Assembly: GCA_035353175.1 (NCBI GenBank)
Contig: DAOPZC010000068.1
Span: 1 to 23,476, forward strand
Source: DAOPZC01 sp035353175
Lineage (GTDB): Bacteria > Verrucomicrobiota > Kiritimatiellia > RFP12 > UBA1067
Length of the DNA: 23,476 nucleotides
Direction of reading: 5' to 3'
Positions within the stretch are counted from its first letter, which is position 1. Every line of letters begins with the position of its first letter. The translations under genes were made by a program, and so were the position numbers. Under the pieces are notes generated by a model that searched no databases, had not been told where the DNA came from, and worked only from the letters and a program-made list of their open reading frames with translations. Shown here piece after piece: positions 1 to 7,447 of this stretch.

Positions 1-1086
1 CTCGGCCCGCTGAAGATGAGCGGGAAGCAGCTCGGCTGGATCTACGGGACACTGCCGCTGGGCTGCATCCTAGCGCCGCTCGCGGCGGGGCAGATCGTGG
101 ACCGCTGGTGCCCGACGGAGTGGTATTTGGGCGGGACGCATCTGCTGGGCTGCGTTTTCCTCTTCGCCGCAGCCCGCGCCACGCGCTTCTGGCCGCTGGT
201 CATCCTCATGGGGCTTTACGCGCTCTGCTTCGCGCCGACGCTCTCGCTGGTCAACTCCCTGGCCTTCGCGCATATTCCGCATCCGGAAGTCGAGTATTTC
301 CGGGTCCGCGTCTGGGGCGCGATCTCCTGGGTGCTGTCCGGCTGGGCGCTGTCGGCGTGGCGCCGCTCGGGCAAGTGGCAGGTCCGCGGATCCGACGGTC
401 TGGTCATGGCGGGCGTCTTATCGCTGCTCATGGGCCTCTACTGTTTCTTTCTCCCGCACACGCCGCCCGCGCACAAGGCGGGCGCGGCCGTCCCCTTTGT
501 GCAGGCGCTTTCGATGCTCTCCGACCTGAATTTCCTCGTCTTTCTGGTCCTCGCCTTTGTCGTCAGCACCCAGCTGCAGTTCTACTTTCTGGGCACGTCC
601 CGTTATCTGGAAGACATCGGCACGCCGCACTCGGCCATACCGGCCTATATGAGCATCGCCCAGATCGCCCAAGTCATCGCCATGGCTTTCATTCTGCCGG
701 TGATCTTCCCCAAGCTCGGATACCAGTGGACCTTGGCGATCGCGACGTGCATGTGGATGGCCATGTTCCTGACCTACGCGCTGCTGCGCCGGCGAAGCCT
801 GGTCATCGCGTCCATGGCCTTCCACGGGCTGGCCTTCGCCTTCTTTTTCGACGCGGCCTTCATTTATGTGAACCGCGTGGCCCCGCCGGAGATCCGCGGT
901 TCGGCGCAGGCCCTCTACACGACGGTCACGCTCGGGCTCGGCCTGTTTGTCGGAACGCAGATCACGGGCGTCGTCATGGACCGCTTCCGCGGGGAAAGCG
1001 GCTTCCTGTGGCGCCCGATCTTTCTCGTGCCCTGCACCCTGCTCGCCGTCTGCGCTTTCGCGTTCATCTGCTTCTTCAAGGGCTGA
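1..1086 (+). CDS. MFS permease, NupG-like (nucleoside:H+ symporter type), 5' end missing
   Basis: The reading frame is open from base 1 (LGPLK before the first internal ATG at 16), so the start lies outside the window and about the first 30-40 residues are missing. The visible 361 residues alternate hydrophobic helices and short loops as in a 12-TM major facilitator. The order GWIYGTLPLGCILAPLAAG, IVDRW, PTLSLVNSLAF, RVRVWGAISWVLSGWALS, then a long central loop and a second half with PPEIRGSAQALYTTVTLGLG matches the E. coli NupG layout (family knowledge recalled, not searched). Members import nucleosides or related compounds with protons across the inner membrane. The substrate cannot be read from sequence; a sugar or other glycoside breakdown product is also possible given the neighbouring glycosidases. 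The stop TGA is at 1084-1086. It converges with the minus-strand glycosidase ending at 1174. Confidence 0.8.
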   Translation, partial: LGPLKMSGKQLGWIYGTLPLGCILAPLAAGQIVDRWCPTEWYLGGTHLLGCVFLFAAARATRFWPLVILMGLYALCFAPTLSLVNSLAFAHIPHPEVEYFRVRVWGAISWVLSGWALSAWRRSGKWQVRGSDGLVMAGVLSLLMGLYCFFLPHTPPAHKAGAAVPFVQALSMLSDLNFLVFLVLAFVVSTQLQFYFLGTSRYLEDIGTPHSAIPAYMSIAQIAQVIAMAFILPVIFPKLGYQWTLAIATCMWMAMFLTYALLRRRSLVIASMAFHGLAFAFFFDAAFIYVNRVAPPEIRGSAQALYTTVTLGLGLFVGTQITGVVMDRFRGESGFLWRPIFLVPCTLLAVCAFAFICFFKG

Positions 1087-1117
1087 GCGCCGCAAGCAGA
1101 CGTGCGTTCAGGAATAG

Positions 1118-1136
1118 AGGGCGTTGTGTCCGCCCT
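1118..1136 (+). terminator. possible hairpin terminator after the MFS gene
   Basis: AGGGCG (1118-1123) and CGCCCT (1131-1136) can pair as a 6-bp stem with a 7-nt loop, followed by GTTTC. It lies 31 nt after the permease stop in an 87-bp convergent gap. The T-run is short, so this is only a candidate. Confidence 0.3.
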
Positions 1137-1154
1137 GTTTCGGCATCCGCGCAT

Positions 1155-1172
1155 CCGGCCGGACAGGGCCGG
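1155..1172 (-). terminator. GC-rich hairpin next to the glycosidase stop
   Basis: CCGGCC (1155-1160), loop of 6 nt, GGCCGG (1167-1172) forms a perfect 6-bp GC stem directly beside the glycosidase stop codon at 1174-1176. There is no T-run on the minus strand, so it could be a processing or Rho-linked structure, or chance in GC-rich DNA. Confidence 0.25.
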
Positions 1173-1173
1173 C

Positions 1174-3630
1174 TCAGAACGGCCAGAGCCACGACCACCA
1201 GCTCTTGTCAGCCGTCACGCCCAGACGCAGATACGGCAGCACGGCTTCGGCGTTGGAATCATAGTTGAAGACGGTGAAGCCCGGCACGCCGAGTTCGCGC
1301 ACGATCTCGATCTGCTCCGCCATTTTCACGGCGTCGTGCGGATCTTTCCAGCACGAGAGGCCGATCCCGGGATAGAGACGCGCCTTCCCCGCATATTCTT
1401 TCTGCGCGGTCACCATGTTGCGGAACGAAACGTTGGAATCCACATAGTCCATCGGGCAGACAAAGTCCAGCCACCCGTTTTCGCACCACAGCTTCCAGTC
1501 CTGCCCCACGCCGTCGCGGTCGATCGGCCAGTTGCGGAACACCGCCGCCGAGATCTGCACACCCGGCCGGATCTTCCGCGCCTCTCCGGAAACCCGCCGC
1601 ACCACGGCGTCGATATTCGAGCGGCGGAAGTCCAGCCATGCGGCCCGCACCGCCTCATCTTTGCGCGTGTCCGCCGGCCACTTCGCCACGGCGTGCCCGA
1701 GCTTCGCCTCGAAACGGGCGCGGCAGCCGTCGCAAAAACACGAGCTGTTGTCCGGATAGCGGATGTAGTCGAAGTGCACGCCGTCCACATCGTAGTTGCG
1801 CACGATCTCCAGCATCGCCGCAACCTCCAGGTCCTGATTCGCCGGATGCGAGGGGCAGAGCCATTCATCCTTGAGCGCCCCGTCGTACAGCTTCTGCACC
1901 CGGCCTTCCTTCACCATCTGGTCCACGAACGCCTGCGGCGCTTTGCTCGACATGTTCCAGTTCACTTTCCACACATGGCATTGCACGCCGTATTTCCGGC
2001 AGGCCGCCAGACACAGCGCCAGCTGGTCGCCTTTTTCGGCAAGCTGCGCGTATTCCGGCAAGGCCTTCGAGGGATAATAGGCCGTGCCGCCCCACAGCAT
2101 GTTCGGCAGAATCGCGTTGCAGCCGTTCTCTTTGAGGAAGCGGATCGATTCGTCCCAGCTTTTGTCGCGCAGGCCGAACGCGCTGTGGCACCAGAAGGCC
2201 CGGTGCTCGCCCCGGCACGGTTGACGCGTCAGGAACCATGCGCGCAAGGCCGCGTCGGCAGCCCGGTTGCTCGCCTCGACGCTCTCGGCCCATTGCCCGG
2301 CCGCCATCAGCGCCTGCGCCTCGGCCCGGGCCTTTTCGGCGTTCGCGAACTCGCGCCGCGCCTTCCGGGTGGTCCTGCCGTCCTTGAACGCCGCACGGAA
2401 CGCCTCGAAATCGGCGGATCCCGAGATCACCCCGACCCGAGCCAACGCCCTCTCCGACGTCTGCCGCCAGACGTCGGGAACCAGTTCGCCCACCACGGCC
2501 CGCATGAGCGCCAGCGAATCGCTGCCCGTTCCGCCGAACCAGACATGACCCAAGAACGCGCCCGACGGCATCAGCGTCACGGCGGGATGCGGCGTGTCGG
2601 CGCCCTTGCCATCGCGCCAAACCGCGATCACGCGGCCTTCCTTGCCCTCGGCCGGCGCAACCAGCGTGGTCCGCCAAGAGGCCTGCGGAGCGAAAGCCGG
2701 CTGTGACGCCAGCCCCTGCGCCGTGCGCGCGAAACCCGCAAACGAGTTGGTTTCGGCGACCAGGCTCCCCGCATGGCGGAGGCCCAGCAGCTCGCCGATT
2801 CCGGGCGCCAGCGAATAGCAGACGAGCAGCTTACCGCCGCGGCCGACGAACCGCTTGAGCTGTTCGACCGACTCCGGCGGCACGCGCGGGTTATAGGGCA
2901 GCGCCACCAGTTTCACGCCCTCGAAAAGCTCCGGCGACAGATCGGTGTCGGACACCTGGGCGGACTCGACACCCAGCTGGTCAAAGGCAGCCGAAACAGT
3001 GCCCGCATAGGTGCTGAAAGACTTGCCCTCGTCCCCGCCGTCCTTCACGTTCGAATCCGCGCGCACCACCAGCGCCTCGGGCTTGCCGCCCGCGAAGCCG
3101 AGGTTCGCGATCGCGCACACCGTATCCCTGTCGGCGTTACGCCACCCGGAAAGGCGCAGCGTGTCCACCTCGCCCCATCCCGCGCCGGACGTTTCGGTCC
3201 GCGCGTCGGCCTTGTCGATCACGATCCGCTGCCAGACTCCTTCGCGGTCAGGGCAGAACGAGGCATGATACCAGCCTTTCCCGCTGTGGAAATACAGGCT
3301 GAACGAGGAGAACGGCGTCAAGTCGCGGCAGAAGAAATCGAACTGGACACCCCGGCTGCCCCGCAGATCGGCCTTGACCTTGATATCCCAGCTCACCCGC
3401 TCGTGGCGCGTTCCCACGAAATTCACGGGGAGCCGCACAAACCCGGCGTCTGTCCACTCGGCCTGCGGCGTACCGTCCATTGGCGCACACAGCTTCCGCA
3501 GCGCCGCCGGGTCACGCACGGCTTGCCATTCGGCAAACACGCGCCCCCCTTGCGGCGGAGCCGGAATCTCCTGCGCCGCTGCCATCCCACACGCCATCGC
3601 CAGCAAGCAACCCGCCCAAGCACGCTTCAT
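1174..3630 (-). CDS. secreted GHL10/DUF187-type glycoside hydrolase with CBM-like and amidotransferase-like N-terminal domains
   Basis: 818 aa. The start is ATG at 3630, with GGGGGA 6 nt upstream. Residues 1-19 form a signal peptide ending AMACGMAAA-Q, so the protein is exported. Residues about 25-190 look like a beta-sandwich carbohydrate-binding-type domain (VQFDFFCRDLTPFSSFSLYF). Residues about 195-390 resemble a class I glutamine-amidotransferase-like/ThuA-type fold (LSPELFEGVKLVALPYNPRV, GGKLLVCYSLAPG) with no clear catalytic Cys. After a helical linker, residues about 465-800 form the (beta/alpha)8 GHL10/DUF187 domain: GEHRAFWCHSAFGL, ENGCNAILPNMLWGG, and the hallmark GVHFDYIRYP (Asp621). 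A Cys cluster CFCDGCRARF follows that motif. The family is thought to act on polysaccharides or peptidoglycan-like glycans; the substrate is unknown here. The gene is alone on its strand, downstream of the AT-rich cassette with a 260-bp gap. Confidence 0.75.
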   Translation of the reverse strand: MKRAWAGCLLAMACGMAAAQEIPAPPQGGRVFAEWQAVRDPAALRKLCAPMDGTPQAEWTDAGFVRLPVNFVGTRHERVSWDIKVKADLRGSRGVQFDFFCRDLTPFSSFSLYFHSGKGWYHASFCPDREGVWQRIVIDKADARTETSGAGWGEVDTLRLSGWRNADRDTVCAIANLGFAGGKPEALVVRADSNVKDGGDEGKSFSTYAGTVSAAFDQLGVESAQVSDTDLSPELFEGVKLVALPYNPRVPPESVEQLKRFVGRGGKLLVCYSLAPGIGELLGLRHAGSLVAETNSFAGFARTAQGLASQPAFAPQASWRTTLVAPAEGKEGRVIAVWRDGKGADTPHPAVTLMPSGAFLGHVWFGGTGSDSLALMRAVVGELVPDVWRQTSERALARVGVISGSADFEAFRAAFKDGRTTRKARREFANAEKARAEAQALMAAGQWAESVEASNRAADAALRAWFLTRQPCRGEHRAFWCHSAFGLRDKSWDESIRFLKENGCNAILPNMLWGGTAYYPSKALPEYAQLAEKGDQLALCLAACRKYGVQCHVWKVNWNMSSKAPQAFVDQMVKEGRVQKLYDGALKDEWLCPSHPANQDLEVAAMLEIVRNYDVDGVHFDYIRYPDNSSCFCDGCRARFEAKLGHAVAKWPADTRKDEAVRAAWLDFRRSNIDAVVRRVSGEARKIRPGVQISAAVFRNWPIDRDGVGQDWKLWCENGWLDFVCPMDYVDSNVSFRNMVTAQKEYAGKARLYPGIGLSCWKDPHDAVKMAEQIEIVRELGVPGFTVFNYDSNAEAVLPYLRLGVTADKSWWSWLWPF

Positions 3631-3762
3631 CGCACATCCCCCGTTTCGTTATCCGGTCAACTGACTGTCCGTTACGTTAGCCCAAGTCCCGTCCCCCTGT
3701 CCACACCAAACCAACCGGGCACATCCGACACATTGGACCGACTACTTCAAGTTGGGATCAGG

Positions 3763-3805
3763 TTACGATTAGGAGATGATGGTTTGACTTCTTTCATAAT
3801 CGTAA
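3763..3805. repeat. inverted repeat TTACGATTA / TAATCGTAA in the glycosidase upstream region
   Basis: TTACGATTA (3763-3771) and TAATCGTAA (3797-3805) are perfect 9-bp complements separated by 25 nt. The right arm runs into short repeats of an AATCxT unit (AATCGTAATCTTAATCTT, then AATCG), followed by ACGATCACGATT (about 3798-3851). The element lies in the 260-bp gap (3631-3890) between the 512-aa gene and the glycosidase. It could be an operator, a weak hairpin terminator without a T-run, or degenerate repeat DNA. I found no convincing -35/-10 pair for the glycosidase in this gap. Confidence 0.45.
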
Positions 3806-3890
3806 TCTTAATCTTAATCGACTTCCTCTGGCGGACTACAACGATCACGATTTCCTGATGGACGCAGGGCGAAAAAGACAGCGGTCAGCA

Positions 3891-5429
3891 TCAAGACGAC
3901 GTTCGACACCCATATTCCGCGAAAATGGCGTCCCACTCTCTGTTGAGGTCCCGTTCCATTTCATCGGTGTCAAGGACATCGCTTTTAACGTACAACCTTA
4001 CTTCTTTGAGAGCGGCCAAGGCAAACCTCGACCAAGCAATCATATTGGCATGGAGAAGAAACTGAATGGGGTCCAATCTGGAACGTATGGCCGCATCCGT
4101 TCCGTCAACTAGGCACAAAGCGCCATGCCCGACCAATAACATCCGACGTAATTCGGGTTTGTTCCCGAAAGGCACGGAGTCCTTCCACTCCCTTTTGTGA
4201 TAATATCTACTTTTAATCGCCCACAGGCCACGAATAAACAGTTCGTTTAAGGCAACGGGAATCGCCATGGCGGCTCCATGACGAAAATCGTAACCCTCTT
4301 GGAACACACGGACAAAAATGGTCCCTAACGTTTGTCTGTCTTTTCCGAAGTTGCCAAAGTCGCAGAACTGCAGCAGCTCGTAGAAAGGAATTGGCAGCCC
4401 ACTGCCCCCGCCGCCAGGCTGCCCTCGACTGCCAGAAGAACCGGCGATGTCTGACATGACATGTCCCAACCAGTTACAGAAGCCACAAAAAATCTTGGCA
4501 ACCAAAGTCCCGCCCTCTAGTTCAAAGGACTTCGTATCGATTCTTATCATAGTACCGTCGCTGACAAAAGTCGCTGTATTCTGAAATTGATCAAGAATCG
4601 AAAAAAACAGGCCGATGATGTCCGGCGAGTGGCCCAATGACTTGAGATGGTGGTTCTTCGAGGCCATATCAAATTGGCTGTTTACATCTTGGGTATGACG
4701 CTGGTCATAGTTTACGGTAAATCGTTTTTCCAAAAAACCGATCGCTCTGGCGATTGTGTCTGGGATATTGCGTGGCACATTTTTCCCGGAAAGACCATCA
4801 GTCCTGTATATTATTTTGGCGAAACCGATCACACAATCGTCAACTCTCTGGCTTGTCCACTCCCCCAACGCACTCTGGCCAGGCATTCCCACGAAGAAAA
4901 CGTCAATTAGCCCCATGGTGAAACCGCAGAAAGTCGCAATTAAATAGTCATACTTGTCGCAATTCGCCCTCTTTAGCGTGTAATCGTCATTAACCCTTTT
5001 TGCGATCTCAGCTCTTTGTGAAAAGGATAACAAGCGGTCGATCGAATTCGCGCCCAGGTCGATATGGTTGCGTTCCGCATAGGCGTTGATGTTTCTGACG
5101 TAGCTCTGCCAATCGTCTTCAACGGAGATCGCTTGCAGGTCGTCAAAGGCGTAAGTTGGGGAGTCGGGCACCTGTACCGAAGACAATTCGCATAAGGCAG
5201 CGCCAGCACCGATGTCGTCTGCGGTTAAGTGGTTGACATCAATACTGTTTGTGGCACAGAAATTTTCTGCGGAAGCGAGCAATGCATCTAATTTTTCAAG
5301 GTTCGCATCGTTCTGGTCGGAAAGATCCGCGATCGCGCTATCCAACCTGGCCAAATTGGAACCTAGAACTTTAGCCTGGTGCTGTTGCACCACATAGGCA
5401 TCAAGCTCGTTTTTGGTTTTTGCATCCAC
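3891..5429 (-). CDS. conserved-looking protein of unknown function, second gene of AT-rich two-gene cassette
   Basis: 512 aa, GTG start at 5427-5429. I do not recognise a named domain. Residues 1-60 are helical, coiled-coil-like (LARLDSAIADLSDQNDANLEKLDALL). Hydrophobic stretches at about 160-182 (YDYLIATFCGFTMGLIDVFF), 308-328 (LVAKIFCGFCNWLGHVMSDI), 385-405 and 455-475 suggest membrane association. Patches that look constrained are NYDQRHTQDVNSQFDM, NHHLKSLGHSPDIIGL (259-274), the Gly/Ser loop SSGSRGQPGGGGSG (331-344) and LLVGHGALCLVDGTDAAIR (431-449). There are several Cys and His residues but no classic catalytic motif. It follows the 550-aa gene by 9 nt. The nearest Shine-Dalgarno-like AAAGGG is 18 nt upstream, inside the preceding gene, so translation is probably coupled. 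Codon use is clearly more AT-rich than in the flanking genes, which suggests transfer. Confidence 0.75.
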   Translation of the reverse strand: MDAKTKNELDAYVVQQHQAKVLGSNLARLDSAIADLSDQNDANLEKLDALLASAENFCATNSIDVNHLTADDIGAGAALCELSSVQVPDSPTYAFDDLQAISVEDDWQSYVRNINAYAERNHIDLGANSIDRLLSFSQRAEIAKRVNDDYTLKRANCDKYDYLIATFCGFTMGLIDVFFVGMPGQSALGEWTSQRVDDCVIGFAKIIYRTDGLSGKNVPRNIPDTIARAIGFLEKRFTVNYDQRHTQDVNSQFDMASKNHHLKSLGHSPDIIGLFFSILDQFQNTATFVSDGTMIRIDTKSFELEGGTLVAKIFCGFCNWLGHVMSDIAGSSGSRGQPGGGGSGLPIPFYELLQFCDFGNFGKDRQTLGTIFVRVFQEGYDFRHGAAMAIPVALNELFIRGLWAIKSRYYHKREWKDSVPFGNKPELRRMLLVGHGALCLVDGTDAAIRSRLDPIQFLLHANMIAWSRFALAALKEVRLYVKSDVLDTDEMERDLNREWDAIFAEYGCRTSS

Positions 5430-5438
5430 GGGTATTAA

Positions 5439-7091
5439 TTAAGACATCACACCCTTTGCAAAACTTTTCATCTTTGCAAAAGAAGCATCGGCCAAATTGA
5501 AGTACCCGATCGTGTTGAAGGCCACGACGAGGGACTCCAGGTCGCTCTCAGAAATATTCTCCTTCAAGGCCTTGACCGATAAGCCCCCCTTCTGCGCATC
5601 CTCATAAAAATTCAGAATATGCTCGCTTAATTTCTTCCTCGTGGCTGCTGAGGTCAGCTCCGACAAGCGCCCGACATCCAAAACCGCAGGGAGTTTAGCC
5701 CGATAGGATTCACTTTGAGCAAAAGTCGTTTTACTGGTAACGAATTGCGTTGCGCCCATCATGCGACCCAGCATGGCAGAAAGCTTCTCGACTTTCGCAG
5801 CGCCTTCCTTCCCTTTCTTGATTTCCTCATTGAGCTTCGAACAGATAAGGTTCACATCCTCGATAAGATAATTCAACGCTTTCTGCGAATTTCGGATCAA
5901 TTGCTGCAGCATGAATTCCCGCTGCTTGTTGTTCTCAAGCTCACTGACTCCGGCGATTTTCTTGATTCCGGAGTAAGCGCCGACACCGAGAAGCACTGCA
6001 ACGCCGATGCCCGACACCATGCTTGAAAACCCCAGAAGCCCGCCCATGCCCAACGTTGCCAGACCAGACGTGACTCCTGCTGCGCTCAACCCGAGCACAG
6101 ACCCGGAAAAATATATAGCAGCGATGGGAATGCCAACCGCTCCTGCTTTTGCTGCAAGATCCGTGAATTGCTTCTGAATCTCCGTGTCATTTTTCCGCTT
6201 TTCCAGTATGTCTTCGTCGTTTCTAATGGACGACTCGATGAGCTCGCTCTGCTGGTCTGTCACGTTCAGTTTAGCACACAGGTCTGTGATGAAGGCGTTG
6301 CCTTTGAACGAAGATTTTTTCGGGCTCTTCACTCGATGCAGATAGATAAGATCCTTTATTAGAGATTTCTGAAGCACATCCAAACTTACTTCTGGCGTTT
6401 GGCAGCTGATTTCCGCAATCAGAGCATCGGTCGGAGACGTGTCGCAGCCGCCATTCATATACGAGCGAAGCGCTATCCTCGATTCACCGTCCAAACCTAT
6501 TCTAACCAAAAGACACATGATCTCCACATATTCTTTCGGGTCGATCACTCCATCGTCCGCAAGCGCGAAATTGCAGAGAATTTTTAAATAAGCAAATTTG
6601 ACGGCTTCACTCAAATCGGCGAGCGGTAGATTTTGAGCTTTCCCTTCAAACCCTTCATCTTTCCCGTCTTTAAGAATGCCGTTGATCAAATTCGCTAACT
6701 CATCCAACTTGACACAGAACATGGATGTGATTTCGAGCATCTTACCTGAGTCGATACCGTAAAGGGTTAATTTCTCCTTTGTTTCTTTTTTCCCGTTATC
6801 CTTAACAATTTCCTCTTTCGTGTAGTCCGCCCTTGCAATGTCTGCCCATTTGAAAATTTTGGTTTTCTCAAAAATCTCTCGGAAATAAAAGGAATCGCTT
6901 GTGATTACGGCACCTTCTTTTGCGCTTTTAAACAGAGTCGTGTCGATGATTCCAAGGATGCTCTCGGGTGTTGCATCTGGGGCCATTGCGGCTATCGCGT
7001 TATTGATTTTCTTTTCGGGAATGTCAGGCGAGATTAAGACTTGATCGCCCAACTTTGGCAGATTTTCTTTAACAAACGCGTAAATAGACAT
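5439..7091 (-). CDS. PH-like / TerB-like / glycine-rich hydrophobic protein, first gene of AT-rich cassette
   Basis: 550 aa, ATG at 7091 with AAAGGG 6 nt upstream. Residues about 48-140 read like a bacterial PH/GRAM-type beta domain (LFKSAKEGAVITSDSFYFRE, FKWADIARADY, KLTLYGIDSGKMLEI, then a C-terminal helix DELANLINGIL). Residues about 160-290 are helical with the TerB-like signature ALADDGVIDPKEYVEIM; TerB folds bind metal at the membrane in tellurite and stress systems. Residues 312-376 form one long Gly/Ala/Leu-rich hydrophobic block with glycine-zipper spacing (GLATLGMGGLLGFSSMVSGI), able to form two membrane helices. Residues 385-460 are helical and Lys-rich. No signal peptide is seen. 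The domain calls are by eye; the combination suggests a membrane-linked stress or defence sensor/effector. It forms an operon with the 512-aa gene. Its codons are AT-richer than the genome background here. Confidence 0.75.
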   Translation of the reverse strand: MSIYAFVKENLPKLGDQVLISPDIPEKKINNAIAAMAPDATPESILGIIDTTLFKSAKEGAVITSDSFYFREIFEKTKIFKWADIARADYTKEEIVKDNGKKETKEKLTLYGIDSGKMLEITSMFCVKLDELANLINGILKDGKDEGFEGKAQNLPLADLSEAVKFAYLKILCNFALADDGVIDPKEYVEIMCLLVRIGLDGESRIALRSYMNGGCDTSPTDALIAEISCQTPEVSLDVLQKSLIKDLIYLHRVKSPKKSSFKGNAFITDLCAKLNVTDQQSELIESSIRNDEDILEKRKNDTEIQKQFTDLAAKAGAVGIPIAAIYFSGSVLGLSAAGVTSGLATLGMGGLLGFSSMVSGIGVAVLLGVGAYSGIKKIAGVSELENNKQREFMLQQLIRNSQKALNYLIEDVNLICSKLNEEIKKGKEGAAKVEKLSAMLGRMMGATQFVTSKTTFAQSESYRAKLPAVLDVGRLSELTSAATRKKLSEHILNFYEDAQKGGLSVKALKENISESDLESLVVAFNTIGYFNLADASFAKMKSFAKGVMS

Positions 7092-7447
7092 TTTGATCCC
7101 TTTGTGGCTGCATTTACGGTATCAAGACCGTGAGTCATAATGTAGACAGTTTGTACAATGGGGACAACGATAATTATTAAAAAAATAGGAACCCAGAAAC
7201 AACCTAAGCAAGCCACCCATGGCGTATATACTTCCACGCAAAAGCCGTTTGGCGCACAAAATCATAGGGCGCATCCGTTCCGTTGACCGGCTTATCGACC
7301 GCCGCCGCGCCGTCCGGTACGCCAACCCTCGCCGAAGGGCTTCCCAAAGATCGCGGGGCCCAACCCGAAAGGAGACAATATGCGCAGATTTTCACCACAG
7401 TTGATTATTTGATGACTTCGGATTAAACCTGCACCGACAGTCGGCGC
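7092..7447. other. 356-bp gap between the LRR gene and the AT-rich cassette
   Basis: Bases about 7092-7230 are AT-rich like the cassette, and 7250-7370 are GC-rich like the genome background, so a composition boundary lies near 7240. The AT-rich part should hold the cassette promoter. The best pair I can find on the minus strand, TTGTCC with TACATT at 17-nt spacing (about 7140-7170), is poor. Overlapping minus-strand short ORFs (7034-7237, 7204-7398) have no good ribosome site. The only clear structure is the hairpin at 7431-7447. Confidence 0.5.
7431..7447 (-). terminator. probable hairpin terminator directly after the LRR gene
   Basis: On the minus strand GCGCCGAC, a single T, then GTCGGTGC forms an inverted repeat (one G-U pair; 7 bp with a 3-nt loop) that starts at the base after the LRR stop codon (7448-7450). 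It is followed by AGGTTTAATCC. The position and GC stem fit an intrinsic terminator; the T-run is weak. Confidence 0.45.

Noticed and set aside
1102..2706. 534-codon plus-strand ORF
   Set aside because: It lies antisense to the GHL10 glycosidase and encodes Arg/His/Pro-rich sequence without family features; a shadow caused by high GC.
4092..7283. 14-bp direct repeat CGCATCCGTTCCGT at 4092-4105 and 7270-7283, considered as attachment sites of the AT-rich cassette
   Set aside because: One copy is inside the 512-aa coding sequence, and a 14-bp match somewhere in 23 kb is expected by chance.
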